This document shows, piece by piece, positions 52,790 to 63,508 of a DNA stretch of 64,000 nt. The notes beneath the pieces are model-generated. The model did not search any database. It had not been told where the DNA came from and worked only from the letters and a program-made list of their open reading frames with translations. The stretch is from Paracyclopina nana (Eukaryota; Arthropoda; Copepoda; Cyclopoida; Cyclopettidae). Where the stretch lies: the NCBI GenBank assembly GCA_019096065.1, contig JAGUCH010000002.1:9684501-9748500 (forward strand), in the 5' to 3' direction. The position numbers were made by a program, and so were the translations under genes. Positions within the stretch are counted from its first letter, which is position 1, and every line of letters begins with the position of its first letter.

Positions 52790-55700
52790 TGGCGCCCAAC
52801 GGATTGCAGGCAAGAACAAAACTTACTGTAACCTTGGGTGTAAGAATATGCCTTGAAAGGCAGTAGCTCATGGGGCTTGATTTTCAGAGGCCTACAATAG
52901 CAACCCTCTGGATATCGGAGGCCTGCTTTTAAGCAACCCTCCGGCTCAAGCTAACAGTGACTGAACAACTCTTGGCTTTGACGGCCCTAAAACGAGTGAA
53001 TTCCCTCGGCATCGGCAAAAGCAAATCCCGAGGCTTCGGATCTCCGCAAGCGCTGGCTTCCCAAGTGACCCAGCACTATTTTCAGCGACCTTGCTATCGG
53101 CATTGGCTAAAGCAAATCCCGTGTGCAAAGGAAGCAAAACCACGTGGCTAACTGAGTCAGAAGACTTTCAGACAAGTGAAATCCCACGGCTTTCTAAAAC
53201 GTTCCCGTGGCTTAAGATCTTGACTTTCATCATCGAAACTCAGATTCCACCTGGCATATGACCTTCGGATGAGCAAAATCCTCGGCTTTCTTAACGTTCC
53301 CGTGGAATAGAGATCTGAATTCGTCATACCTCTTGTAAGTTGACCCAAAAGTCAATTTTTTCTTTTTTCCAGTTCAAAAGAACTTATCCGTTTCTACTTA
53401 CAGGTCCAACAGGACCAGTGAACCCCACCCAGACGTCTCTACGGCCAATAGACCCAAAAAAACGTCGACATCTTTCACTTCTATTCTATCCCGGAGCGAC
53501 TCAGAAGCCAATCCGGATTCACACTTCTTACACCCAGTTGAAACTGTAGCTGTTTAAGAACAATAAAATTGATTTAACAGTTTAGTTCTTGAATAGCAGT
53601 AATTCCCCAAAAATGGCCAGCGCAATGAATGCGAGCTCTCCAAATCAGTCCGATGAGGAAAATCCTCTGAGACATTGGAAGCTTGTTTACAAAGAACTTG
53701 AGGCCGAAATGCAAAGCATTCAGGCTCAATATGATGCATGGTATAAAATCATGCCCGATGTCATGAAGAAAGACATCAAACCGTACATGAGACAGCTCAA
53801 GGAACTCAGGCCAAAGATCTCCCACCTTGACAAGGAAGTTGAAGCCTTTGAAGAAGACACAGACTTCATTGATGGAGATGATCCTCATAAAGAAACTAGG
53901 CTGGTTTGTGCGATTCCGCAGATACTTAGCCGAATTCGAAAAGGAAAATCCTGACGCATCGAAGATTTCTGCCAATGAGTCCTCATACGTCATGCCTTTC
54001 CCTGAGGACCTCAACCTTTCAATAATATCAAAAACGAGTGTGAATACACGCAATTACTTATTCGAGAAAAGAAAAATCCTTTGCTCAGACGAGCTAGAAG
54101 ACAACAGTGACAGAAACAAGGAAGTCTCTAAAAACAGCGAACCAGACTGGACAATCCCAGAAAACAAGCTCGCCAGAGACCACTTCTTGTCACTGAAATC
54201 CCTCGTTGAAAACCTAAAGGTTATGATCTCAACTTTCGAAAAAGACCCGAATCCGGATTTGAACCTGTCACGCAAAAAGATGATTGACAAAGCGGATTCA
54301 TCGATTGCCATCAAAGCCCAGGCTGCCAAGGAAGCTTTCAAAAAAGCAAAGAACCTAGACAGCAGGCAAATTGGCAGCTACATCGGCCATGTCACAAGGG
54401 CACGCAGTGAAGCCCAATCTATACTAAAGGCTTCTAAGCCCCCAATGCCAGTCACAGATGACACCCCGGACAGGTCACAAATGAAGTCCTTCGAACTAAA
54501 AGCATTTGAGGAACTAAATGCAAGCATTGCGGCTCAAAATGCTAAAAAGAATGCAGAATCTAAAACTCTGACACAAAACCAGGAACAAGTGCCAAAAGTC
54601 AACTTGATCCCCCCACCAGTAACAGAAATCAAAGCTCCACCACCCCCACCAAACTTGAGGCTAGACAGCACTCACATCCCGATATTAGACGAAAATGCCT
54701 TGAATCCGGATGAAAATGACAATGACAACAAAGTCCGAGAGGACAACAACTCACAAAGGAGCCATAACAATGATAATAGAGGCAATAGCCCTGGAAGAGG
54801 ACGAGGCAAAGGCAATAGCCATCGTCAAAACCACAATCAAACCCAGCATTCCAATTACTCATCCTCATCAGAAGAGGAAGAAGAGTACATGCAAGTCAGA
54901 ACAGAAAAGCACTTTAACTCAAACAAAATGGAAACTGAAACAGTCTCAAGCTGGTCAGACCTCTACAAAAGGTCTTTCAAACTAAGTCAGATCTTCAACG
55001 AGAAAAAAGAAAAGCTGCCCAAAGAGTCAGACATCCCAAACTAAAGTTCAAAGGGGACATGGGCGAATACCAAGACTTCAAAGAGAGGTTCTTTTTAAAG
55101 ATCATCAAAAATGTGACAATCTCGCCATCAAACAAACTGATGATATTGACAGATTGCCTTGAGGGTGAAGCTTTGACAGAAGTCAAAGACTGCAAGCCCT
55201 GGAACTTAAGGAATTTGGCGATAGCTCTTGAAAGACTAGACGCTTTATTCGCAGATCAAAAAGGCAGAAAAGGATTCCTGCAAACGAAGCTTTCAAACCT
55301 GCCTCCATTCGATCACTCGAAACGAGAGCTTCTTCTTGATTACAAAGATGTCATATATGACCTAAGAAAACATTACAGGGAAGAAAGCCTGAAAAAGAAT
55401 TGTAACCCTGAAATGGCAATTGAATCCATCTTCTTCGCAGTGCATTGGAAAGAGCACTTGAAACAGATGTACGAAACGTATATCGAGTCAAAAAGTCTCG
55501 AAAAAAGCCTGGACTTGCTGCTCCAATTCATGGAATGGCACCTGAGCCTCAACAGGCTAAATGCCTACGAAAAGTCCCTGAAAAGAGAAAAGGCAGATAA
55601 AGTGACTTCAAAAAAGGATAAAGCTGAACCAGTCTTACTGACAAATGATGAAAGTGACTCGTCCTACTCCGATTACTCCACGGACTTGTCTGGCCACAGC

Positions 55701-57404
55701 GACCCGGGATGAATCTCTCAATGACTGTCCAATCTGCAATAAAAACAGTCATAAATTATACCAATGCAGAACTTTTTTCAAAATGTCTACCAAAGACAAA
55801 TATTCTAAATGCATCGAAAAGGGAGTCTGCATGCGCTGCCTGGACTCAAAACACAGGCGTAATACTTGCAAAGCAAAAAAGTGCAAATGCGGCAACCCTC
55901 ACCACAGCATCATGCACAGAGCTTTTGACAAAAAAGAGAAAGACAAGTCCACGCAAGACTTGAACAATAAACTGCAAAAAATTGAGTCAACACTCAACAC
56001 GGTCTTGGAAAAAGCAAGTTTTTTAGATCCAAGCCCCCAATCAGAGACCATGTAGCATTAAATATGCCAAAAGAAGTTGCCATGCAAATGATTGAAATCA
56101 AAAGGCAACTAGAACTTCCAAAAAAGTCAACGCAAAAATGCTTTAGAGTAGTCCCAGTCATAGTGACTAATGGGGACAAACAAGTCCATACAAACATGGT
56201 GCTTGATGAAGCTTCAAGCAATACTTTCATCACCACAAGTCTATTTAAAGCTTTGAACATAAAGGGCCAAAAAGTCCAATATGACATGTCAACTATAAAT
56301 GACAAAGTGCAAAGTATGAAAAGTTATAAGTGCAGAATCAATATCAAGCCGATCCATGAAACAAGGCAAAACTTTGACATAAATGCCTACGCGTCAGACG
56401 GCATAAATAAACTGATAAAGCTTCCAAATTACGAAAAGCTAAAGCTAAAATTTCCATTCATGAAAGACATAGACTTTCCAAAGCTTCACAATGGCCCGGT
56501 TGAAATACTGCTAGGGATTAACTATCCGGCCTTACATTCAAGCTTTTAAGACTTGTCTTCATCAGATCCGGATTCACCTCTAGTAAGAGAAACAGTTTTT
56601 GGCTTCACAGCCACTTATTCCAATCCAGATTCGTCAAAAGATGGACCAACGCTACTGACTGGTAAAATCATAGAAAATGAATGCCCAGAACTAAAACAGA
56701 TCATGTGCGCATTATTTGATGATGACAGTCAGGGACTCCAACTAATTGATAGCTCTGAATTTTTAACTGCTGACGAGATCAGAGCCAAATAAATAATCGA
56801 TAACTCGATACACACCAATGCCAAAGGCAATAAAGAGATGGATGTACCGTGGTACTCATATCCTGACCCTCCACCTCTTCCAAATAATTATTATCAGGTC
56901 TATACCTTCGAAAAGAAGCAAGAAGACAAGCTTGGATCTGAAAACATGAAACAAGTAGACAAAGCCATCGATGACATGGTCAAACATGGCGCTCTGAGAC
57001 TGCTTAGAGACGATGAAGACAAACTCATCGGATTCTTCATACCTCGAGTCATGGCGGTCAAACTTGACAGACTAACAATGAAAGTCAGAGTCTGCATGGA
57101 TGCAGCTAGACCTTTTGGAAAAGACAAGGTCTCATTAAATTCTCAGGTCATGACTGGCCAAAAATTACAAGGAGACATCTGGTCTATCTGGCTATGCTTC
57201 CGGATGGGCTTAAAAGGTTATATAGCAGACGCTGAAAAGATGTTTCTAAACGTCCACCTTAGTGAAAAGGACATAAAGTTCCATAGACTAATTCACAGAG
57301 GCCAAGCTTACCAGTTTGAGTCCTGGGTCTTTGGAAATGCAGCTTCTCGTTATGCTGCTTTATATACTATGAAAGAGATCTCAAAAGAGGGCAAATTGCA
57401 ATAA
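52790..57404 (+). pseudogene. Decayed BEL/Pao retrotransposon (gag, protease, start of RT)
   Basis: TGGCGCCCAACGGATTGC at 52790-52807 is a primer binding site immediately after a CA end, so a 5' LTR must end at 52789; its left border was not found. After a 0.8-kb leader, coding fragments lie in shifting frames: 53613-53890 and 53827-55044 (coiled Gag N-terminus and acidic, Asn-rich linker), 55059-55712 (DUF1759-like, YQDFKERFF), 55645-56055 (zinc knuckles, CPICNKNSHKLYQC onward), 56064-56549 (protease region) and 56838-57404 (RT N-terminal half, RVCMDAARPFGK to YIADAEKMFLNV). Frameshifts and stops separate them. The protease active site reads DEAS instead of the usual DxG. The RT palm motif, RNase H, integrase and 3' LTR are absent. 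This lineage is distinct from the intact element. Confidence 0.85.
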
Positions 57405-57408
57405 TTTC

Positions 57409-58075
57409 ATGTATGAAATTCCACGGGTAGCCCCATCACCGTCATCCCCAACACTGTCTACAAAGTTTAAAAACTTTAAGTCAAAAATGGCTCACCAGAT
57501 CAACGCGTCCCAAAGGCAAGCTTTTGAACATAAGTTCAATAAGCCGACATTCTGCAATGAATTGAAGAAGAAAGCAAAGCAAAGCTATCAACGTTTATCG
57601 GGATCTGGCTTTCGCTTTTGAAAAGGCTTTGTATGATGGCAATATCCCCTCCCCATACTCGACGTATAAAGCTCTGCAAACAGAGGAAACGCGTCGTCTA
57701 GCTCGCCGAAATCATTTAGAGCTCCAAAGGGAGATAAACGGCATCGATGACATTGTCAGGCTCGAAAACAAAGGTGTAAACACCGCCCCGCCCATGCCAG
57801 CTCCTGAAAATGATCGCAAATGATCTCACAGGAACCAGGCTTCTTCTAGGGCTTCTTCTAGGACCCGTGGTGATGAGATGACTGCAAACTTTCCTCTCTC
57901 AGTCACTTTCAGGGACCCCAGAACCGATCCTAAAGGATTAGCGAGCACTATAACTAGTGACAAACTTATCCTTGTCTCCGTGAGCGCCCTAAACAGGGTT
58001 GTGGATAGAAATCCACAGATTGCTATGGACGACTTCTTTTGTCATAAAGTAACGAAAACAGAATTTACATCATAA
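57409..58075 (+). pseudogene. Unidentified coding remnant
   Basis: Three short frames in sequence (57409-57621, 57629-57823, 57878-58075) have protein-like composition and less AT bias than the flanks, and appear to be one coding sequence broken by a frameshift near 57600 and a stop near 57822. Visible features are a Lys/Gln-rich helical start, an ARRNHLELQREINGIDD helix, a Pro-rich linker, and a C-terminal folded-looking part (FPLSVTFRDPRTDPKG). It begins 4 nt after the truncated RT, so it may be another transposon's Gag-like sequence that replaced the 3' part of the BEL relic. No family assignment. Confidence 0.45.
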
Positions 58076-58821
58076 AAAAGTTTAATTTTTGTATGGCCTT
58101 GAAAAATATCCAAATATCATTTAGTTTAAAAAAATATTTTTCGGTGGTGATTTTCATTTTTTAATCGTTCGTTGGGATGAACTCGATTTTATTAGACAGC
58201 TGATCGACATAGTTGAGAAATTTTTAAAGGTTTTTAACCTATAAAAATGTGAGTAAAAACTAAAACAATGAAGTATTGCCATTCTGCAAGTAGCAATATA
58301 GCAGAAAATTGAATGTCAAATAAAAAGTGTACTCACTTTCTTAAATTTTATTTGTTGGTAAAAGCCTTAAAAGCCTTAAAAATGTAAGCACAAAGATGGT
58401 TTCCCTTTATAACATAGCTGCTTTGAGCGCACGCTTACTCAAAAAACGTGATCATCCGTTCTTATTCTCGAGGCAGTGAGTGACGTCACTGACTAACACG
58501 TCCATGCAGGTCTTTACAATTATCTGACAGATGACTTCAGTAAATATGATTTGCCAAGAATGATTGGTGAAAATTAGAAGATCAAAAGTTAAATTAATTC
58601 AGTGAATATTGTTTTAGGCCAATTAGGGCAGTATAACCAAAGTATCAAGGTAGGTGTTATCGGTTAAGAAGTAAGGTAACAAGTGAGGGGTGGCTGTACA
58701 TACTGTCCTTGGATTGATTGAAATTTGGATTGACTGCTAAAATGTACTTTATATGATGGAAAGCAATTTTCGCATGTATAATTCAGTTTACCAATTCGTC
58801 TCAGTTCATATAACTACACAT

Positions 58822-59548
58822 ACAGTCTGTCCTGTAGATTTCTATACACTTTGAAATCAAAAGTTTGTGTTAACACTTCTGGAAATACTAGACACAATGG
58901 ATACCGTTGGAAAGCTTGAAACTTAAGCCATCTTTTTTAGTTTTGAGATTTTTAAAAAGTATTAATTGAAATTTTGATTTAGACCACAAAATTGATAGTT
59001 ACTCCAAATTCATGCCCATTTTCACTGATTTTTTTTTTATGAATAGTCACTTTCACAAAAAAATATTTTTTCGATTTCACATAAAATTGGTTAAACATTT
59101 GATCTTCATAAACAAAAAATCCCAAAGATGTGATATTTAAAACACTAATTTTGAAACTTTTAAAGTAGGCAGTGGCCTTATTGTCTTTTTTCTTTTTACT
59201 AAAAAATATCCTTACCAATCATCCACCTTTCTGTTGAGCCAGCACAGTTCTGCAAGTTTTTTTTCATGAAAAAATGTCAAAAAAAGCCAGGATTAGCTTA
59301 GCAGAAAATTGGGTCAATAATAGCCAGTTTTGGCAAATTTGCTTTTATGGGAGAAAAATTAAAGGTACCACAGGAAAATTAAGTTTTCTCATTTTTTTAC
59401 TTTTAATTTCTTTTATCCATTGAAGCAAAAAAAGATGGCCAAAGATTCAAGCTTTCCAATGATATCCATTGTGTCTAATATTTCCCGAATTTGCAACACA
59501 AACTTTTGATTTCTAAGTGTACAGAAATCTCCAGGACAGTCTGTATAT
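58822..59548. mobile_element. Foldback/MITE with long inverted arms
   Basis: The left arm 58822-58960 and right arm 59400-59548 are inverted copies (landmarks ACAGTCTGTCCTG, AAATCAAAAGTTTGTGTT, ACACAATGGATA, GGAAAGCTTGAA). Between them lies AT-rich sequence with no transposase. The total is about 0.73 kb. Confidence 0.72.
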
Positions 59549-59684
59549 AAAAGCTCTGACATTTCACTTTATCAAGTGAAACACATTATTAAGTATTTTA
59601 TAAGGTGTATTGCTCCTCTGTTTGACCAGAGAACATGATATTGCACAAGAAGTAAATCCCATTGCAGAAAAAAGGAGAAAAAAT

Positions 59685-59758
59685 GCCTTAAATGGGGATC
59701 AAACTCTGATCATCTAGATTAGGAGTCTGACGCTCTATTGACTGAGCTACTGATTTAC
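59685..59758 (-). repeat. tRNA-derived sequence (pseudo-tRNA or SINE head)
   Basis: On the minus strand the order is AGTAGCTCAGTCAATAGAGCG (D arm and A box), TCAGACTCCTAATCT (anticodon arm, loop CTCCTAA giving CCT), then GAGTTTGATCC (T arm and B box). It resembles tRNA-Lys/Arg genes, but the T loop lacks the invariant TTCGA and the acceptor stem does not pair well. A short A/T run follows. It is a pseudogene or SINE head rather than a working tRNA. Confidence 0.6.
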
Positions 59759-59888
59759 TAAACTTTGTTTTAACAATGACATTTGTGCTCTTCTACTAAG
59801 CTGAGCTAAGCTTAGTAGAAGAGTCTCTTTCAGAGAAACCAGACAGAACTTGATCTAACACATCTTCTAGCTTCAAAAGGTGCCAAAT

Positions 59889-59995
59889 TCAAAATGCACA
59901 CTTTTTAAGTGATTGATTAACACTTTCAGCTACTCTTGTACTACTGAGGGCCTCTCAACCCAAGCCCTCAAAGTAATGGATCAGATGCTAAGTCA
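59889..59995 (+). repeat. Dispersed repeat A, copy 2
   Basis: Second copy of the repeat at 32650-32756, in the same orientation, with the conserved GAGGGCCTCTCAACCCAAGC core. Confidence 0.65.
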
Positions 59996-60636
59996 AGATT
60001 GCCTGGTCTGGTAACATCATATATAATCTTATATATATGTAATCAAATTATAAAACAGGCTTACAAAATGTCTGAGCTCATTTAACAAAGTAAAAATCTC
60101 GTAGCATTTCTTGTCTCTTGCAAGCTCGAGCCTGCAAAGTTGCCACTCAATTTATACTTTACAAAATTTGCTCAGCTTTTTTATTAGCTTGTTTTATAAA
60201 TTGTTTACATATATAAATAGATATTACATTTTTAGAATGCAAAAGCAAACTGTCCCTGGATGGACAAAACATACTGTCCTGTGATAAACTGGCAGAACAA
60301 ACTGTCTTGCTTTACTTTCTGGCACTGAGGCAGAGCTACTTTTCTATGGCATAACTTAAAAAATTTATTTAAAAAAAAAAGATTAAGATACTACATTGAC
60401 AAGATTACAAGATTCTGATGATTATCACATGGCCCAATCAGATGTATGTTAACATAACTTTTAGAAAACTTGGGTAAATATCTGGACTGTGACGCATGCT
60501 TACATACACGGCAAAAAAGTCAAAGCTTTATTGCATTAGACTAGTCTGTTGTTCCCTATAGAGATTGACAAAAATCATAAAGGAATAGGCAATTATCAGA
60601 ATTTGAGGAAGGCCTCTGTTCAGAAAATGGTATATC

Positions 60637-60716
60637 TGCCTAACCGCAAATCCACCTAAATGCAGCATACCTAAACTCAGTCCACCTAAACGCAGTCTAC
60701 TTAAATGCAATCTAAC
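60637..60716. repeat. Short degenerate tandem repeat
   Basis: About five units of 15-16 bp of the form CCTAAA(C/T)GCAGTCCA occur in a row. They are degenerate. Confidence 0.6.
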
Positions 60717-61239
60717 AATGCACAAACAAATATTGAGCAATCGATTATGAACGTGACAAAAAAATGGTCTTCTGGATTTAAGCCCGATTGCAATATCAGC
60801 ATAGTATAGTATATTTTGCTAGTTAACCTGACTAAAAAAGCAAAAAAATCCTGTGTCTCTGATGTGGGTCATTTTTTAGTAAGAATCAACAGCATTGACC
60901 CACTGTAAAATTGAGGGAACTAAATTATTTGGCTTCGTGAGGTTATCACAATATATAGAACAAAAAAGGAGAAAATGCTCGTAAAATTGCTGTTCCACTT
61001 AGTTGATTGCTCAGTCAATTAGAGTTTCAGATAGAAAATGAGCAGTTGAGAGACTTGTAGATTATTACCTACTTTGCAAAAGCATTGAAGTTTTAAGATT
61101 TTGTTTCAGCTATCAGCGCTGAAGCGAAGAGGATCCAATCCAGAGACGATGAGTGTACTTGGTTTGAGGCTGCAATCAACCCAAACAATTCAGAGACTTA
61201 GTATTCTAGTACCTTAGTAATAGTAGGCTGCGTCCCTTT

Positions 61240-61600
61240 TGCCCTTGGCTGTTTGCCCTTGGCCGTTTGCCCTTGGTACTTTTGCCCATTGAACTTTTGC
61301 CCATGGAGACTTTTGCCCTTGAAACTTTTGCCCATGGACACTTTTGCCCTTAGATACTTTTGCCCTTAGGACTTTTGCCCTTGAGGACTATTGCCCTTGA
61401 GACTTTTGCCCTTGGGGACTTTTGCCCTTGGGGACTTTTGCCCCCAAGGACTTTTGCCCTTAGGGACTTTTGCCCCTAGGGACTTTTGTCCTTGGGGACT
61501 TTTGCCCTCGGGGACTGTTGCCCTTGGGGACTTTTGCCCTTGGGGACTTTTGCCCTCGGGGACATTTGCCCTTGGGGACCTTTGCCCTTTTCGGACTTTT
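61240..61600 (+). repeat. 16-bp minisatellite, left array
   Basis: Head-to-tail units of about 16 bp, consensus GCCCTTGGGGACTTTT, with many variants and more decay toward the left edge. The orientation is opposite to the larger array starting near 61730, from which it is separated by about 130 bp of unrelated sequence. Confidence 0.9.
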
Positions 61601-61729
61601 TTGAAGTTCTGATAGTTTGCTTTTAACCTACAATTAGAGAATAATGAAAATTAAATCTGAATTTTGTCCGTGTGCGTGTACAAGGCCAATTGATCTACTG
61701 GACATAGTAAAAGCAACCAATAGAAAGTC

Positions 61730-62880
61730 CTCATAGGCAAAAGTCCCCACAACCAAAAGACCCACAGCCAAAAGTCTCAAAAGGCCAATGTCACAAAGGG
61801 CAAAAGTTTAGGAGGGCAAAAGTTCTCAAGGGCAGAAGTCTCAAGGGCTAAAGTCCCCAAGGGCAAATGTCCCCTAGGGCAAAAGTCTCCAAGGCCAGGG
61901 CAAAAGTCTCCAAGGCAAGGGCAAAAGTCCCCAGGGGCAAAAGTCCCCAGGGGCAAAAGTCCCCAGGGGCAAAAGTCCCCAGGGGCAAAAGTCCCCAGGG
62001 GCAAAAGTCCCCAGGGGCAAAAGTCCCCAGGGGCAAAAGTCCCCAGGGGCAAAAGTCCCCAGGGGCAAAAGTCCCCAGGGGCAAAAGTCCCCAGGGGCAA
62101 AAGTCCCCAGGGGCAAAAGTCCCCAGGGGCAAAAGTCCCCAGGGGCAAAAGTCCCCAGGCAAAAGTCCCCAGGGGCAAAAGCCCCCAGGGGCCAAAGTCC
62201 CCAGGGGCAAAGGCCCACAGGGGCAAAAGGCCACAGGGGCAAAAGGCCCCAAGGGCAAAAGTCCCCAGGGGCAAAAGTCCCCAGGGGCAAAAGTCCCCAG
62301 GGGCAAAAGTCCCCAGGGGCAAAAGTCCCCAGGGGCAAAAGTCCCCAGGGGCAAAAGTCCCCAGGGGCAAAAGTCCCCAGGGGCAAAAGTCCCCAGGGGC
62401 AAAAGTCCCCAGGGGCAAAAGTCCCCAGGGGCAAAAGTCCCCAGGGGCAAAAGTCCCCAGGGGCAAAAGTCCCCAGGGGCAAAAGTCCCCAGGGGCAAAA
62501 GTCCCCAGGGGCAAAAGTCCCCAGGGGCAAAAGTCCCCAGGGGCAAAAGTCCCCAGGGGCAAAAGTCCCCAGGGGCAAAAGTCCCCAGGGGCAAAAGTCC
62601 CTAAGGGCAAAAGTCCCTAAGGGCAAAAGTCCCCAAGGGCAAAAGTCCCCAAGGGCAAAAGTCTCCAAGGGCAAAAGTCCCCATGGGCAAAAGTCCCCAT
62701 GGGCAAAAGTCCCCAAGGGCAAAGGTCCCCAAAGGCAAACGTCCCCAAGGGCAAATGTCTCAAGGGCAAATATCCTACAGGCAAAAGTTCCCAGGGGCAA
62801 AAGTCTCATGGGCAAAAGTCTCTACGGGCAAACGGCCAAGGGCAAATAGACCAAGGGCAAACGGCCAAGGGCAAAAGTCC
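61730..62880 (-). repeat. 16-bp minisatellite, right array
   Basis: Roughly 40 near-identical copies of GGGGCAAAAGTCCCCA between about 61928 and 62600, with more variable units at both edges. Each unit is a small palindrome (GGGG...CCCC arms). Because 16 is not a multiple of three and the unit lacks stops, several frames on both strands stay open for 240-310 codons with a 16-residue cycle (LPLGTFAPGDFCPWGL type on one strand). These are not genes. Confidence 0.93.
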
Positions 62881-63442
62881 TGAGACTGTAATAGTAATCT
62901 TAGTCTCTGGCTACGACCATTTTTTCTAGAAAGCGTGAAAACAACGTACTGAGCTAATTTTAGTGCCTAAGCCTGCCTGAAAAAATGCTAGTGCGTTGGC
63001 TTACATTTCCTTTGCAAGTGGCTGAAAAGTCCGTTGGCTGAATTGACTGAAATATCCTTGGGTTGAATTGATGTTACATTGCCAGGGCAATCAGCCTCCT
63101 TATGGATCGGTCCAGAGCCTCGCTGAGTTCGGTAAAAGCTAGAAGGGCGGATAGACGAGCTCAGCTTGAATTTTCTCCGCTTTCATTTAAACCAGCTGGC
63201 ATTTTGAGCCGAAGTGCGTTTTCTCCGGCGCTGCGAACCCAATATGCTCCCCTAAATTCTTCGTATATAATTCGAAATCGTGAAACAAAGCTTTGAATAC
63301 TGGCCATTAAATTATTTTTTCATTTTTATTTGAATTATGCTCTTTTTGTTGAAAAAAATGCCTTTGGATTTTGGTTACTTTTTGAGCTGGTCTTATTTTC
63401 GATCGTGCATTAGCTGCTCTGCATCGCCAGCTGTGCTCGGCG
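62881..63442. other. WDFY3 upstream region
   Basis: Non-coding stretch between the minisatellite and the WDFY3 leader. A 64-codon frame at 63102-63296 has no recognisable features. It should hold the WDFY3 promoter, but no element was distinguished. Confidence 0.4.
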
Positions 63443-63508
63443 ATGGAAACATCTGTCAAAGAAATACACCCTCATGAAAATGCTGGAATACGAGTGAAAC
63501 AACCATGA
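63443..63508 (+). CDS. Upstream ORF of WDFY3
   Basis: A 21-codon frame (METSVKEIHPHENAG...) whose TGA stop overlaps the WDFY3 start as ATGA (63505-63508). A second, 7-codon uORF begins at 63474. This assumes the leader is unspliced here. Overlapping stop/start suggests control by re-initiation. Confidence 0.45.
   Translation: METSVKEIHPHENAGIRVKQP

Noticed and set aside
61777-62815. Open frames of 245-313 codons on both strands in the minisatellite
   Set aside because: They arise because a stop-free 16-bp unit cycles through all three frames. The peptides are simple 16-residue repeats, seen in several frames at once.
61730-62880. CRISPR-like appearance of short regular repeats
   Set aside because: There are no unique spacers between the units and the genome is eukaryotic, so this is a minisatellite.
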